Notes: a model not told the origin generated them from the letters alone. 64,000 nt of DNA from Rhodoferax lacus (GCF_003415675.1 NZ_QFZK01000003.1:339912-403911); one strand, 5' to 3'. Positions 41,704-52,373 are shown, counted from the first letter of the stretch. A program made the numbers and translations.

Positions 41704-41942
41704 TAGAGCGCCTCGTCCCAGTACCAGCCGCGTGCGGCCATGCACGAAGACAGAAGGCTGCGCCTTTGTTCGACGAGTTCCTGGCACATCGCATAGTCCC
41801 TGGACAACACCTGTTCACCCCGGTCGCCCCAACGGTCTTTCCAGTTCAAATCCTTGATGGCTGCGGGCAATTGCGCACAGGCAGCAAGCAGTAGCCCCAG
41901 CAGGCAAAAAAGGCGTGTGGTACGGATGACGTGGTGCTTCAT
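41703..41942 (-). CDS. Small predicted lipoprotein
   Basis: 79 aa with a lipoprotein signal peptide: a basic start, hydrophobic LFCLLGLLLAAC and lipobox LAAC (Cys about 22). The mature part (WKDRWGDRGEQVL ... CMAARGWYWDEAL) has two further cysteines that could pair. No family recognised. Probably anchored in the outer membrane. Downstream of and co-directional with nothing else; terminators flank it. Confidence 0.6.
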   Translation of the reverse strand: MKHHVIRTTRLFCLLGLLLAACAQLPAAIKDLNWKDRWGDRGEQVLSRDYAMCQELVEQRRSLLSSCMAARGWYWDEAL

Positions 41943-41961
41943 GGTCTTGAAAATATAACCC

Positions 41962-42002
41962 CAAAAAAAAGAGAGCGGGCCCTTGTCAGGCGCGCTCTCT
42001 TT
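41962..42002 (-). terminator. Rho-independent terminator of the Liv-type binding-protein gene
   Basis: Read on the minus strand: stem AAAGAGAGCG (42002-41993) pairing with CGCTCTCTTT (41977-41968), then a run of eight T residues. It lies about 20 bp after the binding-protein stop. Confidence 0.8.
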
Positions 42003-42021
42003 CTGGCGAAAGGCTAATGGA

Positions 42022-43215
42022 TTAGCGAATCACAGCCAGGGTTTCCAGCTTGCCACCGCGAACGGTCTTCAGAGTCAAAGCGCCATTCTTGATGTCGCCT
42101 TTTTCGTCAAAGCTGATGGGGCCAGTCACGCCCTTGTAATCGGCAGTAGCTGCCAGAACCGGCAGGTACTTCACAGGGTCAGAAGAGTTGGCCTTGACCA
42201 TGGCAGCCACCATGAGCTTCAGGCTGTCATACACGTAGGGTGCATACACTTGCACTTCGGTACCGAACTTGGCCTTGAACTTGGTCTTGAACTCTTCCAT
42301 TCCGGCCTTGCCTTCACCTTCAACGCCACCGGCTTCAGCACAGAAGACCTGGTCGTCAGCAATGGCGTCACCACCGAGCTTGACCAGTTCTGAGGAGCAG
42401 ATGCCGTCGCCGCCCATGAACTTCGCCTTGATACCCAGCGACTTCATTTGCTTGAGCATGGGGCCGGCCACGGCGTCCATACCGCCGAAGAACACCACAT
42501 CAGGCTTCTTGCCCTTGATGGTGGTCAGGATGGAATTGAAGTCGGTCGCCTTGTCGGTGGTGAACTCCTTGGCTACCACTTTGCCGCCAGCGGCTTCCAC
42601 AGCCTTGGCAAACTCTTCTGCAACGCCCTGGCCGTAAGCGGTACGGTCATCAATCACGGCGATGGACTTGCCCTTCAGGGTGCCCACAGCGTACTTGCCG
42701 AGCGTGCCACCCAACTGGGTGTCATCAGCCACCACGCGGAAGGTGGTCTTGAAACCTTGGCGGGTGTACTTGGGGTTGGTGGCAGAGGGGGAAATCTGGG
42801 GAATGCCTGCTGCGCTGTACAGCGAGGAAGCGGGGATGGTGGTGCCCGAATTCAGGTGACCGATCACGCCGGCAACCTTGGCATCGACCAGCTTCTGGGC
42901 CACTGCGGTACCTTGCTTGGGATCGGCAGCATCGTCTTCAGCCATCAACTCGAAAGTGACTTTCTTGCCGTCGATCATCACGCCTTCGGCATTGAGTTCT
43001 TCAATAGCCATGCGCGCGCCGTTTTCGTTGTCCTTGCCCAGGTGGGCGATGGCGCCGCTGGTAGGACCAACGTGGCCGATCTTCACAACATTGGCTGCGG
43101 GTGCAGCAGCAACGGGAGCGGCTGCAGGCGCAGCGGCTTCTTCTTTTTTGCCACAAGCCACCAGCAGGGCAGCAGCTGCCAAAACGGTCAAAGCACTTTT
43201 CACTTTGAATTGCAT
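42022..43215 (-). CDS. Branched-chain amino acid ABC transporter substrate-binding protein
   Basis: 397 aa from the ATG at 43215 (GGAG ribosome site). The signal peptide ends in a lipobox-like LLVACGKKEE, giving a lipid-anchored or periplasmic form. An Ala/Pro linker leads to a type I Peripla_BP_6 domain with KIGHVGPTSGAIAHLGKDNENG, TTIPASSLYSAAGIPQISPSA and IDDRTAYGQGVAEEF, the LivK/LivJ pattern. No LivHMGF genes adjoin, so its permease is encoded elsewhere. It has its own promoter and terminator, so it is probably monocistronic and highly expressed. Confidence 0.94.
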   Translation of the reverse strand: MQFKVKSALTVLAAAALLVACGKKEEAAAPAAAPVAAAPAANVVKIGHVGPTSGAIAHLGKDNENGARMAIEELNAEGVMIDGKKVTFELMAEDDAADPKQGTAVAQKLVDAKVAGVIGHLNSGTTIPASSLYSAAGIPQISPSATNPKYTRQGFKTTFRVVADDTQLGGTLGKYAVGTLKGKSIAVIDDRTAYGQGVAEEFAKAVEAAGGKVVAKEFTTDKATDFNSILTTIKGKKPDVVFFGGMDAVAGPMLKQMKSLGIKAKFMGGDGICSSELVKLGGDAIADDQVFCAEAGGVEGEGKAGMEEFKTKFKAKFGTEVQVYAPYVYDSLKLMVAAMVKANSSDPVKYLPVLAATADYKGVTGPISFDEKGDIKNGALTLKTVRGGKLETLAVIR

Positions 43216-43233
43216 AGAAACTCCAGTATTTAA

Positions 43234-43262
43234 TTGATACAAAATTGTGAATTACATGTCCA
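43234..43262 (-). promoter_or_regulatory. Sigma70-type promoter of the Liv-type binding protein
   Basis: On the minus strand: TGGACA (43262-43257), 17-bp spacer, TATCAA (43239-43234), ending 19 bp before the ATG. Confidence 0.5.
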
Positions 43263-43423
43263 CAGCAGGGAACTTAACGCAGTTTTTCACGCATGGGTAT
43301 AGGGCTTTAGCCTAGTCCAAGCCCGAAAGCAGCAGTATAAGCAGCATTCCCATCCGGCCATGGGCCGAAAACATCAACGCAACAAGCATGCCATGCGGGT
43401 GCCGCTGCGTTCACCGCAGTCGC

Positions 43424-44014
43424 TCAGGCCAGCAAAGTCGCCGCAAACGCGTTGATCGCCTCAAGGTCTGGCGACAGGGCGGTGTAGGGGATGGCCTCGC
43501 GGTCCAGCAAGGTGCGAATGCCCAGGTCAATCGCCACAGCCTGCTCTTCCTCCTGAAAGCGTCCGGCCCGCACGTAGCGCTTGTCGCCGCGCTCCACCAG
43601 GATGTTGACGTTGTCATGCATGCGGTGCCACTCCAGCATCTGGGTGCGGGTCTTTGCCACATCGCAGATGTTGGGCTCGTAGTTTTCGTTGTAGTACAGC
43701 ATCTGCGGCAGCGCGCTTTCGGTCACCAGAAACTGCACCTGGCCATCGAGCAGGTTGAGCATTTCAAACTGGCGCTGGGCAATGAAGTACTGGTTCTTCA
43801 GCACTTCAAAGTTGCGCTGCCACACCAGGGCCTTTGCGTGGTCGGGAATGGTCTCCACCGTCTTGCCGTGCAGGTGCAAATACAACACGATTGCTGCCGA
43901 GAACATGGACTTGCCGCAACCCGGCCCACCGATGATGTTGATCACCTTGGTGGGATACATGCGCAGCTTGGTTTCGGGCAGCACATTGGAAATATTGGTG
44001 TATTGAATCGCCAT
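43424..44014 (-). CDS. Phage-like AAA P-loop ATPase/kinase-like protein
   Basis: 196 aa from the ATG at 44014 (AGGAGAG upstream). Walker A is IIGGPGCGKSMFSA at about residues 27-40. PDHAKALVWQRNFEVLKNQ, followed by a QRQFEMLNLL and FLVTESALPQMLYY arrangement, closely resembles the AAA_28-type nucleotide-kinase-like proteins I know from large tailed phages (EYAK, then ITDSPLLL). The C-terminus EEEQAVAIDLGIRTLLD also fits that group. Function unknown; probably binds ATP. No other phage genes are adjacent. Confidence 0.7.
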   Translation of the reverse strand: MAIQYTNISNVLPETKLRMYPTKVINIIGGPGCGKSMFSAAIVLYLHLHGKTVETIPDHAKALVWQRNFEVLKNQYFIAQRQFEMLNLLDGQVQFLVTESALPQMLYYNENYEPNICDVAKTRTQMLEWHRMHDNVNILVERGDKRYVRAGRFQEEEQAVAIDLGIRTLLDREAIPYTALSPDLEAINAFAATLLA

Positions 44015-44113
44015 GTCGGTGCTCTCCTGACTTCAATGTCCTGTTTGCAATGGGCCCGACTTTAAACCCATTGCCGCCCGGCCTTGCGGCACCACAGTGC
44101 GCCCGCACCGTAC

Positions 44114-44143
44114 GGGGTGCCCAGGGGTGCCCAGGGGTGCACA
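44114..44143. repeat. Three tandem decamers
   Basis: GGGGTGCCCA at 44114-44123 and 44124-44133, then GGGGTGCACA at 44134-44143, in the divergent intergenic region between the P-loop gene and yidB. Simple slippage or a repeated regulator site; a TTGACA (44148-44153) follows directly. Confidence 0.7.
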
Positions 44144-44202
44144 CCCTTTGACACAATGCTGTGGCACACTGTTTTCTCCTATTTTTTTGAAGGAGTATGG
44201 CC

Positions 44203-44652
44203 ATGGGTTTACTGGATTCCGTGTTGAGCGCAGTGGGTGGACAGCAACAGGGCGGCGAGGGCCTGGGCGGACTGCTGGGCATGCTGGGCAACCAGCCCGA
44301 GCTGCTGCAAGCGGCCAGCAGCCTGCTGGGCAATGACGGTGCAAACGGGGGCCTGCAAGGCCTGATCGCCAAGTTTCAGCAGGCAGGCCTGGGCGACGTC
44401 GTGGCCTCCTGGGTGGGCACCGGTGCCAACCAGGCTATCTCGGGTGAGCAACTCAGCAGCGTGCTGGGCAGTGATGCGCTCTCGGGTCTGGCCAGCAAAT
44501 TTGGTGTGGACCCTGGTGCCCTGGCCGGACAGCTCTCTGGCGTGCTCCCAGGCCTGGTGGATCAGCTCACCCCCAATGGCCAGGCACCGGCGGCAGGCCT
44601 GGGCAACGGTGGCGACCTGATGGGCATGCTGGGCGGTTTGCTCAAAGGCTGA
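44203..44652 (+). CDS. YidB-family protein (DUF937)
   Basis: 149 aa from the ATG at 44203, correctly spaced from AAGGAG; the ATG at 44197 is too close to it. Glycine/leucine-rich repeats (LGGLLGMLGNQPELLQ, GLQGLIAKFQQAGLGD) and a conserved WVGTGANQAISGEQL core define the YidB/DUF937 group. Function is not established. Confidence 0.85.
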   Translation: MGLLDSVLSAVGGQQQGGEGLGGLLGMLGNQPELLQAASSLLGNDGANGGLQGLIAKFQQAGLGDVVASWVGTGANQAISGEQLSSVLGSDALSGLASKFGVDPGALAGQLSGVLPGLVDQLTPNGQAPAAGLGNGGDLMGMLGGLLKG

Positions 44653-44676
44653 TCGCGCCACGGGCCCATGGACCTT

Positions 44677-44724
44677 TACCCCGGCTTTACTGCGGGGTAG
44701 CCCTTCGGGCGCTGGGCCGAAGGG
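44677..44724 (+). terminator. Two tandem hairpins after yidB
   Basis: TACCCCG / CGGGGTA (44677-44683, 44693-44699) followed at once by CCCTTCGG / CCGAAGGG (44701-44708, 44717-44724). Only a short TTT lies beyond, so termination strength is uncertain. A TACAAT at 44732-44737, just 7 nt before the macA ATG, could be a -10 box giving an almost leaderless macA mRNA. Confidence 0.45.
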
Positions 44725-44744
44725 CCGGTTTCTACAATACGGGC

Positions 44745-46049
44745 ATGAACAAACGAGTCTGGCTGGGTGCCCTTGTAGCGATCGCGTTGGCAGGAGGCGC
44801 TGCGGCCTGGTGGATGCAGCGCACCGCGTCCGACGCAGTCCCCTACCGGACCGCCAAAATTGAACGCGGCAACCTGCAGGCCACCGTGGCCTCCAGCGGT
44901 GCCGTCAACCCGGTGGCCCTGGTCACGGTGGGCAGCCAGGTCAGCGGCCAGATCCGCGACCTGCTGGTGGACTTCAACTCCGAAGTCAAAGCCGGCCAGT
45001 TGCTGGCCCAGATAGACCCCGAAACCTTCGAGTACCGCGTGCGTTCGGCCCAGGCCGATGTGGACGCTGCGCGCGCCGCCGTGGCCACCGCACAGGCCAA
45101 CCTGCTGGCAGCGCTGACGCAGGTGTCGCGCGCGCAGGTGGACCTGGCTGAAGCCCAGCGCGACCTGGACCGCAAGCAGAGCCTGGTGGAGAAGCAGTTC
45201 ATCGCCCAGAGCGAGGCCGACAAGGCGCGCGCCCTGGTCAACACCAGCCGCGAGGCCCTCAAGGCCGTGCAGGCGCAGGTGGGCGTGGCGCAGGCGGGCG
45301 TCAAATCGGCCGAGTCTGGCGTGGCCCAGCGCGAAGCAGCCCTGGCCCAGGCGCGCATTGACCTGGCGCGCACCCGCATCACCTCGCCGGTGAACGGCAT
45401 TGTCATCAAGCGCACCATAGAGCGTGGCCAGACCGTGGCCGCCAGCCTGCAGGCCCCCGAGCTCTTCATCATTGCCCAGAACCTGCGCGACATGCAGGTG
45501 GAAGCGGCCATCGACGAGAGCGATGTGGGCCGCCTGCGCACCGGCCAGAAAGCCAGCTTCACTGTGGACGCCTATCCTGGCCAGACCTTTGACGGCCAGA
45601 TCCGCCAGGTGCGCAAGGCCGCCAGCAACGTGGCCAATGTGGTGACCTATGTGGCGGTGGTGGGCTTCTCCAACCCCGAAGGCCTGCTGCTGCCCGGCAT
45701 GACGGCCAATGTGCGCATCGTCACCGAACAGCGCGCCGATGTGCTCAAGGTGCCCAACGCCGCGCTGCGCATGCGCATTGCGGGTGTGGAGCCGCCCAAG
45801 GCGCAGGCCTCGGAGACCGGGCGCAGCGCCAACCGTGCCCGCGTCTATGTGCTCGATGCCCAGGGCAAGCCCCAGGCCCTGAACGTGCGCCAGGGTGTGA
45901 GCGACGGCAGCATGACCGAGCTGTTGGCCGACCCCCGGGCCACCGCAGAACTGGCCGAAGGGGCTGAAGTGATTGTGGGCACCAAGTCTGCAGCGGGCGG
46001 CGCGGCACCGCGCACGGCAGGCCCGGGCGGCCCCCGGCCCCCGTTTTAA
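44745..46049 (+). CDS. macA: MacA-type periplasmic adaptor (membrane fusion protein)
   Basis: 434 aa. An N-terminal anchor helix (about 5-22), a biotinyl-lipoyl half-motif (VGSQVSGQIRDLLVDFNSEVKAGQLLAQIDPETF), a long coiled-coil hairpin (about 100-220), lipoyl return (ARTRITSPVNGIVIKRTIERGQ) and beta-barrel domains. MacA links an ABC transporter to an outer-membrane channel for export of macrolides or peptides. The MacB ATPase gene follows after 6 bp. No TolC-like gene is in the window. Confidence 0.92.
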   Translation: MNKRVWLGALVAIALAGGAAAWWMQRTASDAVPYRTAKIERGNLQATVASSGAVNPVALVTVGSQVSGQIRDLLVDFNSEVKAGQLLAQIDPETFEYRVRSAQADVDAARAAVATAQANLLAALTQVSRAQVDLAEAQRDLDRKQSLVEKQFIAQSEADKARALVNTSREALKAVQAQVGVAQAGVKSAESGVAQREAALAQARIDLARTRITSPVNGIVIKRTIERGQTVAASLQAPELFIIAQNLRDMQVEAAIDESDVGRLRTGQKASFTVDAYPGQTFDGQIRQVRKAASNVANVVTYVAVVGFSNPEGLLLPGMTANVRIVTEQRADVLKVPNAALRMRIAGVEPPKAQASETGRSANRARVYVLDAQGKPQALNVRQGVSDGSMTELLADPRATAELAEGAEVIVGTKSAAGGAAPRTAGPGGPRPPF

Positions 46050-46055
46050 GCGGCC

Positions 46056-46801
46056 ATGGCTACACCCGACAGCGTGCTGATTCAGGCCCGTCACCTCAGC
46101 AAGACCTACACCATGGGCACGGCCGCGCAGCAGCGCGCAGGCGTTGGCCAGACGGTGCACGCCCTGCGCGATGTGTCGCTGGACATTGCCGCGGGTGACT
46201 TCGTGGCCATCATGGGCGCCTCGGGCTCGGGCAAGTCCACGCTGATGAATATCCTGGGCTGTCTGGACCTGCCCAGCTCCGGCACCTACCACCTGGCCGG
46301 TGAGGCGGTCCAGGCCATGGGCCAGGACCAGCTGGCTTCCATTCGCAACCGGCGCATCGGCTTTGTGTTCCAACAGTTCAACCTGCTGCCGCGCACCTCG
46401 GCCCTGGAGAATGTGGAACTGCCCATGGTCTACAGCGGCATCAAACCGGCCCAGCGGCGCGAGCGCGCGCAGCAGGCCCTGCAGCGCGTGGGCCTGGGTG
46501 AGCGCATGGGCCATACACCGGCCGAGCTCTCGGGTGGCCAGCAGCAGCGCGTGGCGATTGCCCGTGCCCTGGTGAACCAGCCGCAGCTGATCCTGGCCGA
46601 CGAACCCACCGGGGCACTCGACTCGCAAACCAGTGAAGACATCATGCAGTTGCTCACCGGGCTCAACCAACAGGGCATGACCGTGGTGCTGGTCACCCAC
46701 GAGGCCGACATTGCCGCCTGGGCCCGGCGCCGCCTGGTCTTCAAGGACGGGCAGATCGTGCAGGACGTCTGCAGCGAAGCGCGCAGCGGTGGAGCGTGGG
46801 G

Positions 46802-46805
<4 letters not shown>
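46056..46805 (+). CDS. macB: MacB-type ABC transporter ATP-binding protein
   Basis: 249 aa. Walker A is GASGSGKST, the Q-loop [15 protein letters not shown], the signature [15 protein letters not shown], Walker [13 protein letters not shown], and the H-loop [10 protein letters not shown]. It is the LolD/MacB-type (MacB_PCD-associated) ATPase encoded separately from its permease; E. coli MacB is one fused polypeptide. The stop overlaps the permease start by 4 bp (GTGA). Confidence 0.93.
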
Positions 46806-48037
<1,232 letters not shown>

Positions 48038-48066
48038 TTTTTTACCGGTTATTTAGGGAGTGAATT

Positions 48067-48891
48067 TTGGATATTGTTTTGCTGTTCAAGGCCGCCATCA
48101 TGGGTGTTGTGGAGGGGCTCACCGAGTTCCTGCCCATCTCGAGCACCGGCCACCTGATTCTTACCGGGTCGCTGCTGGGCTTCCATGACGAAAAGGCCAA
48201 GGTGTTCGAGATCGCCATCCAGACCGGCGCCATTCTGGCGGTCATCCTGGTGTACTGGGAAAAGATCCGCAACACCATCGTCACACTGCCCAACAGCAAA
48301 CGGGCGCAGCGCTTTGCGGCCAATGTGTTCATCGGTTTTCTGCCCGCCGCTGTGGTGGGCTTTACCGTGTACAAGGTCATCAAGGAGCATTTGTTCAACC
48401 CGCCCGTGGTGGCCGGTGCCTTCATCGTGGGCGGCTTCATCATCCTGTGGGTGGAGAAGGTGGCCAAGCCGGTGCCGCGCATCCATGACATCGACGACAT
48501 GTCCGGCCTGGACGCCCTCAAGGTAGGCTTGGTGCAGTGCATCGGCATGATTCCCGGCACCAGCCGCAGCGGCGCCACCATCATCGGCGGCATGCTCTTG
48601 GGCCTGTCACGCAAGGTGGCAGCCGAGTTCTCTTTCTTCCTGGCCATCCCCACGCTGGTGGGGGCGGGCGCCTACAGCCTGTACAAGGAGCGCGCACTCC
48701 TGAGCATGGCCGATCTGCCGCTGTTTGGCGTCGGTTTGCTGGTGTCTTTTGCCTCGGCCTGGCTGTGCATACGCTGGCTGCTGAAGTTCATCGCCACCAA
48801 CGACTTTGTGGGCTTTGCCTACTACCGCATTGCCTTTGGCCTGGTGGTGCTGGCTACGGCCTGGACGGGCACGGTGCAGTGGACGGCATGA
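48067..48891 (+). CDS. uppP: Undecaprenyl-diphosphate phosphatase
   Basis: 274 aa from a TTG at 48067 preceded by GGGAG. The BacA/UppP signatures are present: [19 protein letters not shown] (active-site Glu-rich motif) and [16 protein letters not shown]. About eight membrane helices. It regenerates the undecaprenyl phosphate carrier for peptidoglycan synthesis; overproduction gives bacitracin resistance in the family. Convergent with the alpha/beta hydrolase 7 bp away. Confidence 0.96.
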   Translation: MDIVLLFKAAIMGVVEGLTEFLPISSTGHLILTGSLLGFHDEKAKVFEIAIQTGAILAVILVYWEKIRNTIVTLPNSKRAQRFAANVFIGFLPAAVVGFTVYKVIKEHLFNPPVVAGAFIVGGFIILWVEKVAKPVPRIHDIDDMSGLDALKVGLVQCIGMIPGTSRSGATIIGGMLLGLSRKVAAEFSFFLAIPTLVGAGAYSLYKERALLSMADLPLFGVGLLVSFASAWLCIRWLLKFIATNDFVGFAYYRIAFGLVVLATAWTGTVQWTA

Positions 48892-48898
48892 GCCTGTT

Positions 48899-49702
48899 TT
48901 AAGCCGCGTTTTCCATTGCGCGAATAGCAGCTTCGATGGCGGCCGCTGTCTCCACCGGCTTCTCCATGGGGAACAGGTGGCTGCCTTCGATCATGCTGAT
49001 GCGGCCCTGTGTCACCTTTTGCGTGAGCCGGGTGCCCACGCGGCGCAGCTCTTCGGAATCGGTTCCGCCAATGAAGTGCACCGGGCACTGCAGCGGGTGG
49101 CGCCTGAGCTGGCGCTCCAGGTTGTGGGGCAGGGCGTTGTAGATGTCGGTCTCCACCAGGCGGTCAAAGGCCAGTACCCGCTTGCCGCCTTTTTCTTCGG
49201 TGCCAAAGTTCACGTAATCGCGCAGCACCTGCTCGTCCCAGTGGGCAAAGGCTTTTTTGCTGCGAAAGTGGGCAAAGGCCTCATCCGTGCTGGCCCAGCT
49301 GTTGCGCCTGCGCTGGCTCACCGCACCGGGCGAGAACGAGCCCACCATGTTCGTGCGCTTGGCCAACCCCACCAGGCTGGATTTCCAGCCGCCCAGCAGG
49401 GGCGAGTCAATCAGCACCACGCCCCGCACCAGCTGCGGCAAGCGCAGCGCTGCCATGAAGCTCAGGTAGCCGCCCAGCGAGTGACCCACCAGCCAGACCG
49501 GCTGGCTTGTCTTCTCGGCCTCCTGTTGCATGAACGCGCACAGCTGGCGCACCAGATGCGGCCAGTTGCTGCTGACGGGGTAGAGCGGGTCATGGCCAAA
49601 CTTCTCCAGCGCCCGCACGGTAAAGCCGCGCCCGCGCAGGCTCTTGAACAGCACCTTGTAGGTGCTGGCCGGGAAACTATTGGCGTGGGAGAAAACAATC
49701 AC
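48899..49702 (-). CDS. Alpha/beta hydrolase
   Basis: 267 aa from a GTG at 49702. The nucleophile elbow is VGHSLGGYLS (Ser about 74-76). The oxyanion/early block is FSHANSFPASTYK, and the catalytic His is probably in IEGSHLFPMEKP near the C-terminus. Starts 20 bp after the Anbu gene, so the two are probably in one transcript. Substrate unknown. Confidence 0.88.
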   Translation of the reverse strand: MIVFSHANSFPASTYKVLFKSLRGRGFTVRALEKFGHDPLYPVSSNWPHLVRQLCAFMQQEAEKTSQPVWLVGHSLGGYLSFMAALRLPQLVRGVVLIDSPLLGGWKSSLVGLAKRTNMVGSFSPGAVSQRRRNSWASTDEAFAHFRSKKAFAHWDEQVLRDYVNFGTEEKGGKRVLAFDRLVETDIYNALPHNLERQLRRHPLQCPVHFIGGTDSEELRRVGTRLTQKVTQGRISMIEGSHLFPMEKPVETAAAIEAAIRAMENAA

Positions 49703-49722
49703 TGCGCCCGCCCTTGCAAGGT

Positions 49723-50550
49723 CTAGATCAGCCGTTCGTCAGGGGTAGTGATCTTCTTGAGTGGCAGGCTGCGCGCCGTGGGCACCATCAGCGGCACCTC
49801 GGTCTGTGCGCCGTCCCAGGTCGGGTCTTCGATGCTGTCAAACACCTCGCGCAGCTTCTGGCCCCAGCTGCCGTGCAGCATCTTGAAGTAGGGGTTGTTC
49901 TCGTCAATGCAGACCACCTTGTCGGTCTGGAAGCTGTTGGCCTCGTACACCACCATGTCCATGGGCAGGCCCACCGACAGGTTCGACTTGAGCGTGGAGT
50001 CCATGGACACCAGTGCGCACTTGGCGGCCTCGTCCAGCGGCGTGGTGGGGGTGATCACGCGGTCCAGCACCGGCTTGCCGTACTTGGACTCACCCACCTG
50101 GAAGTAGGGTGTCTCGGGCGTGGCTTCAATGAAGTTGCCGGCCGAATACACCTGGAACAGGCGCATGCCTTCGCCCTTGATCTGGCCACCAAAAATCAGC
50201 GAGACATTGAAGTCCACCCCCGACTGCTGCAGCGAGCCGGCATCGCGGTCATGCACCTTGCGGATGGCTGCCCCCAGCACGCGGGCCGCATCAAACATGC
50301 TCTTGGCGTTCCAGATGGTCACGCCTTCGTCTTCGTCGTGGTCCTTGAGCCGCTCCACCTGCAAAATTTCGCGGATGCTTTGCGAAATGCTCAGGTTGCC
50401 CGCCGACAGCAGCACCATGAAACGGTCGTCCGGCTTCTCGTAAACAATCATCTTGCGGAAGGTGCTGATCTGGTCCAGCCCCGCGTTGGTGCGGGAATCG
50501 GAGAGGAACACCAGGCCGGCGTTGAGTTTGATGGCGACGCAATAAGTCAT
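49723..50550 (-). CDS. Anbu-type bacterial proteasome homologue
   Basis: 275 aa starting MTYCVAIKLNAGLVFLSDSR. After Met removal T2 would be the N-terminal nucleophile; D18 in SDSR and K33 in FRKM correspond to the proteasome T1/D17/K33 triad. RTNAGLDQISTFRKM is diagnostic of Anbu (proteasome-type protease, COG3484). No propeptide. Anbu genes are usually linked to a circularly permuted ATP-grasp, an alpha-E protein and a transglutaminase-like protease, none of which is seen here. The partner may be the alpha/beta hydrolase 20 bp downstream. Confidence 0.9.
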   Translation of the reverse strand: MTYCVAIKLNAGLVFLSDSRTNAGLDQISTFRKMIVYEKPDDRFMVLLSAGNLSISQSIREILQVERLKDHDEDEGVTIWNAKSMFDAARVLGAAIRKVHDRDAGSLQQSGVDFNVSLIFGGQIKGEGMRLFQVYSAGNFIEATPETPYFQVGESKYGKPVLDRVITPTTPLDEAAKCALVSMDSTLKSNLSVGLPMDMVVYEANSFQTDKVVCIDENNPYFKMLHGSWGQKLREVFDSIEDPTWDGAQTEVPLMVPTARSLPLKKITTPDERLI

Positions 50551-50626
50551 GAAGCGGATTCGTATACAAAACGCTGATTTTAGGCGAGCGCGTCAGGCGA
50601 GCGCCTGACGGCCACGGGGCTTGGCC

Positions 50627-52276
50627 CTAACCCAGCGCCAGGTAGCCGCCGCGCCCCACCTTGAACACCGACACCGCCTCCACCAGATCGGTGGCCTGGT
50701 GCCTGAGCGTGTTGGCTGCGGCAGAAATTTCTTCCACCATGGCCGCGTTTTGCAGCGTGGCCTGGTCCATGTTGGACATGGATGCACCCAGCTGCTGCAC
50801 GCCTGCGGCCTGCTCGCGGCTGGACTCGCTGATTTCGCCCATGATGCTGGCCACCTTCTTGATGGCCTCCACCAGTTCGGTCATGGTCTGCCCGGCCTGG
50901 CCCACCTGGGTGCTGCCGTGCTCCACGCGCTCCACGCTGGCATTGATCAGGCTCTTGATCTCCTTGGCCGCGTCGGCCGAGCGCCCGGCCAGGGAACGCA
51001 CCTCGCTGGCCACCACCGCAAAGCCGCGCCCCTGTTCGCCGGCACGCGCTGCTTCCACTGCGGCGTTCAGCGCCAGGATGTTGGTCTGGAAAGCAATGCC
51101 GTCAATCACGCTGATGATGTCGGAGATCTTGCGCGAAGAGTCGTTGATGCCCTTCATCGTCTCCACCACCTGACCCACCACTTCGCCACCCCGCACCGCC
51201 AGGTTTGATGCGCCCTGTGCCAGCTGGTTGGCCTGGCGCGCGTTCTCGGCGTTCTCGGCCACAGCACCGCTGAGCCGGTTCATGTGCGCGTTGGTCTGCT
51301 CCAGGTCGGTGGCTTGCTGCTCGGTGCGGTTGGACAGGTCCTGGTTGCCCGAGGCAATTTCTTCGCTGGCGGCAGACACGCTTTCCGAGCCGTGGCGCAC
51401 CTTGCTCACCACCTCAATCAGGCCGTGCTGCATGTTGTTCAGCGCGGTGAGCAGCTGGCCTGCCTCGTCTTTGGTGGTGGCGTTGATGGCCACGCTCAAG
51501 TCACCGCCAGCCACGCGCTCAATGGCCTGCACGGCTTCTGACAGCGGCTTGGTAATAGAGCGGATCAGCACCGTGGCCGCCACTGCTGCCAGGCCCACGC
51601 CCAGGGCGGCAATCACCAGCATGGCCACACGCGCCGTGTTGTAGCTGGTCACCATGTTGGCGCCCTCGTCGGTGGCCCCCTTCTGGCTGATGTCCACCAA
51701 CTGGTCGAGTGTGGCCGTGGCCTTGACGAACAGCTTCTCGGCCGTGGTGTTGAGCAGGCGCTTGCCTTGGTCTGCCTGGAACTGCTTGGTGAGGGACACC
51801 ACCTGCTCGTGGATCTTGAGGTAGGCCGCCCAATCGGCCATGAAGCTGTCAAACAGCTTGCGCTCGTTGTCATCGGTAATGCGCTCGCCAAAGGCCTTGC
51901 TGTCTGCCTGGAAGGCCGCCAGGCCCTTGGCCATTTTTTTCTGCAGTTCGTCGGACTCGCTGTCCACCGTGCTCATCACAAACTGCAGTTCGGCCATGCG
52001 GTAGCTGGCCAGCTGCGAGCCCATCTTGTTCACCGATACCGATTTGGGCAGCCACAGAGTGGATATCTCATCGGCGTTGCGCCACATCATGCCCATCTGG
52101 AATACGCCGGTCACGGCAATGACCAGCATGGCCGCCACCAGCATGGCAAAGGTGGCCGTGAGGCGCGTGGAAATTCTCAGGTTGTTGAGCGTATTGATGG
52201 CAGCCTCTTTCTGTGTCGCATGTATGTGGGGAGGTGGCCGGTACAGCTTCCAGTGACTGAACCGCCACTTCATCAT
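50627..52276 (-). CDS. Methyl-accepting chemotaxis protein
   Basis: Up to 549 aa. Helix 1 begins about residue 40 ([20 protein letters not shown]), followed by a periplasmic 4HB-type sensor, helix 2 (about 215-240), HAMP, and the signalling domain with [20 protein letters not shown] identical in core to the first MCP. No CheR-tether pentapeptide at the C-terminus (ends RGGYLALG). The annotated ATG at 52276 adds about 27 atypical residues with no family similarity and a poor ribosome site. A GAGG site sits before an ATC codon where the family start would be. Confidence 0.9.
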   Translation of the reverse strand: MMKWRFSHWKLYRPPPHIHATQKEAAINTLNNLRISTRLTATFAMLVAAMLVIAVTGVFQMGMMWRNADEISTLWLPKSVSVNKMGSQLASYRMAELQFVMSTVDSESDELQKKMAKGLAAFQADSKAFGERITDDNERKLFDSFMADWAAYLKIHEQVVSLTKQFQADQGKRLLNTTAEKLFVKATATLDQLVDISQKGATDEGANMVTSYNTARVAMLVIAALGVGLAAVAATVLIRSITKPLSEAVQAIERVAGGDLSVAINATTKDEAGQLLTALNNMQHGLIEVVSKVRHGSESVSAASEEIASGNQDLSNRTEQQATDLEQTNAHMNRLSGAVAENAENARQANQLAQGASNLAVRGGEVVGQVVETMKGINDSSRKISDIISVIDGIAFQTNILALNAAVEAARAGEQGRGFAVVASEVRSLAGRSADAAKEIKSLINASVERVEHGSTQVGQAGQTMTELVEAIKKVASIMGEISESSREQAAGVQQLGASMSNMDQATLQNAAMVEEISAAANTLRHQATDLVEAVSVFKVGRGGYLALG

Positions 52277-52373
52277 ACGGTCTGTTATTGACGCACATCA
52301 GCAAAAAGCGCCTTTTTTCAGCCTGCCAACGACAGCCCCTACAGCAGCCCCATATCCGTGCGCAGCAAGGCCT

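Noticed and set aside
44114..44143. Possible CRISPR-like or satellite array
   Set aside because: Only three contiguous 10-bp units with no spacers; simple tandem duplication. No CRISPR array or cas gene seen anywhere in the window.
44676..46700. A 674-codon open frame on the minus strand opposite macA/macB
   Set aside because: His/Gly/Gln-rich translation with no domain; the plus strand encodes clear MacA and an ABC ATPase. High-GC antisense artefact.
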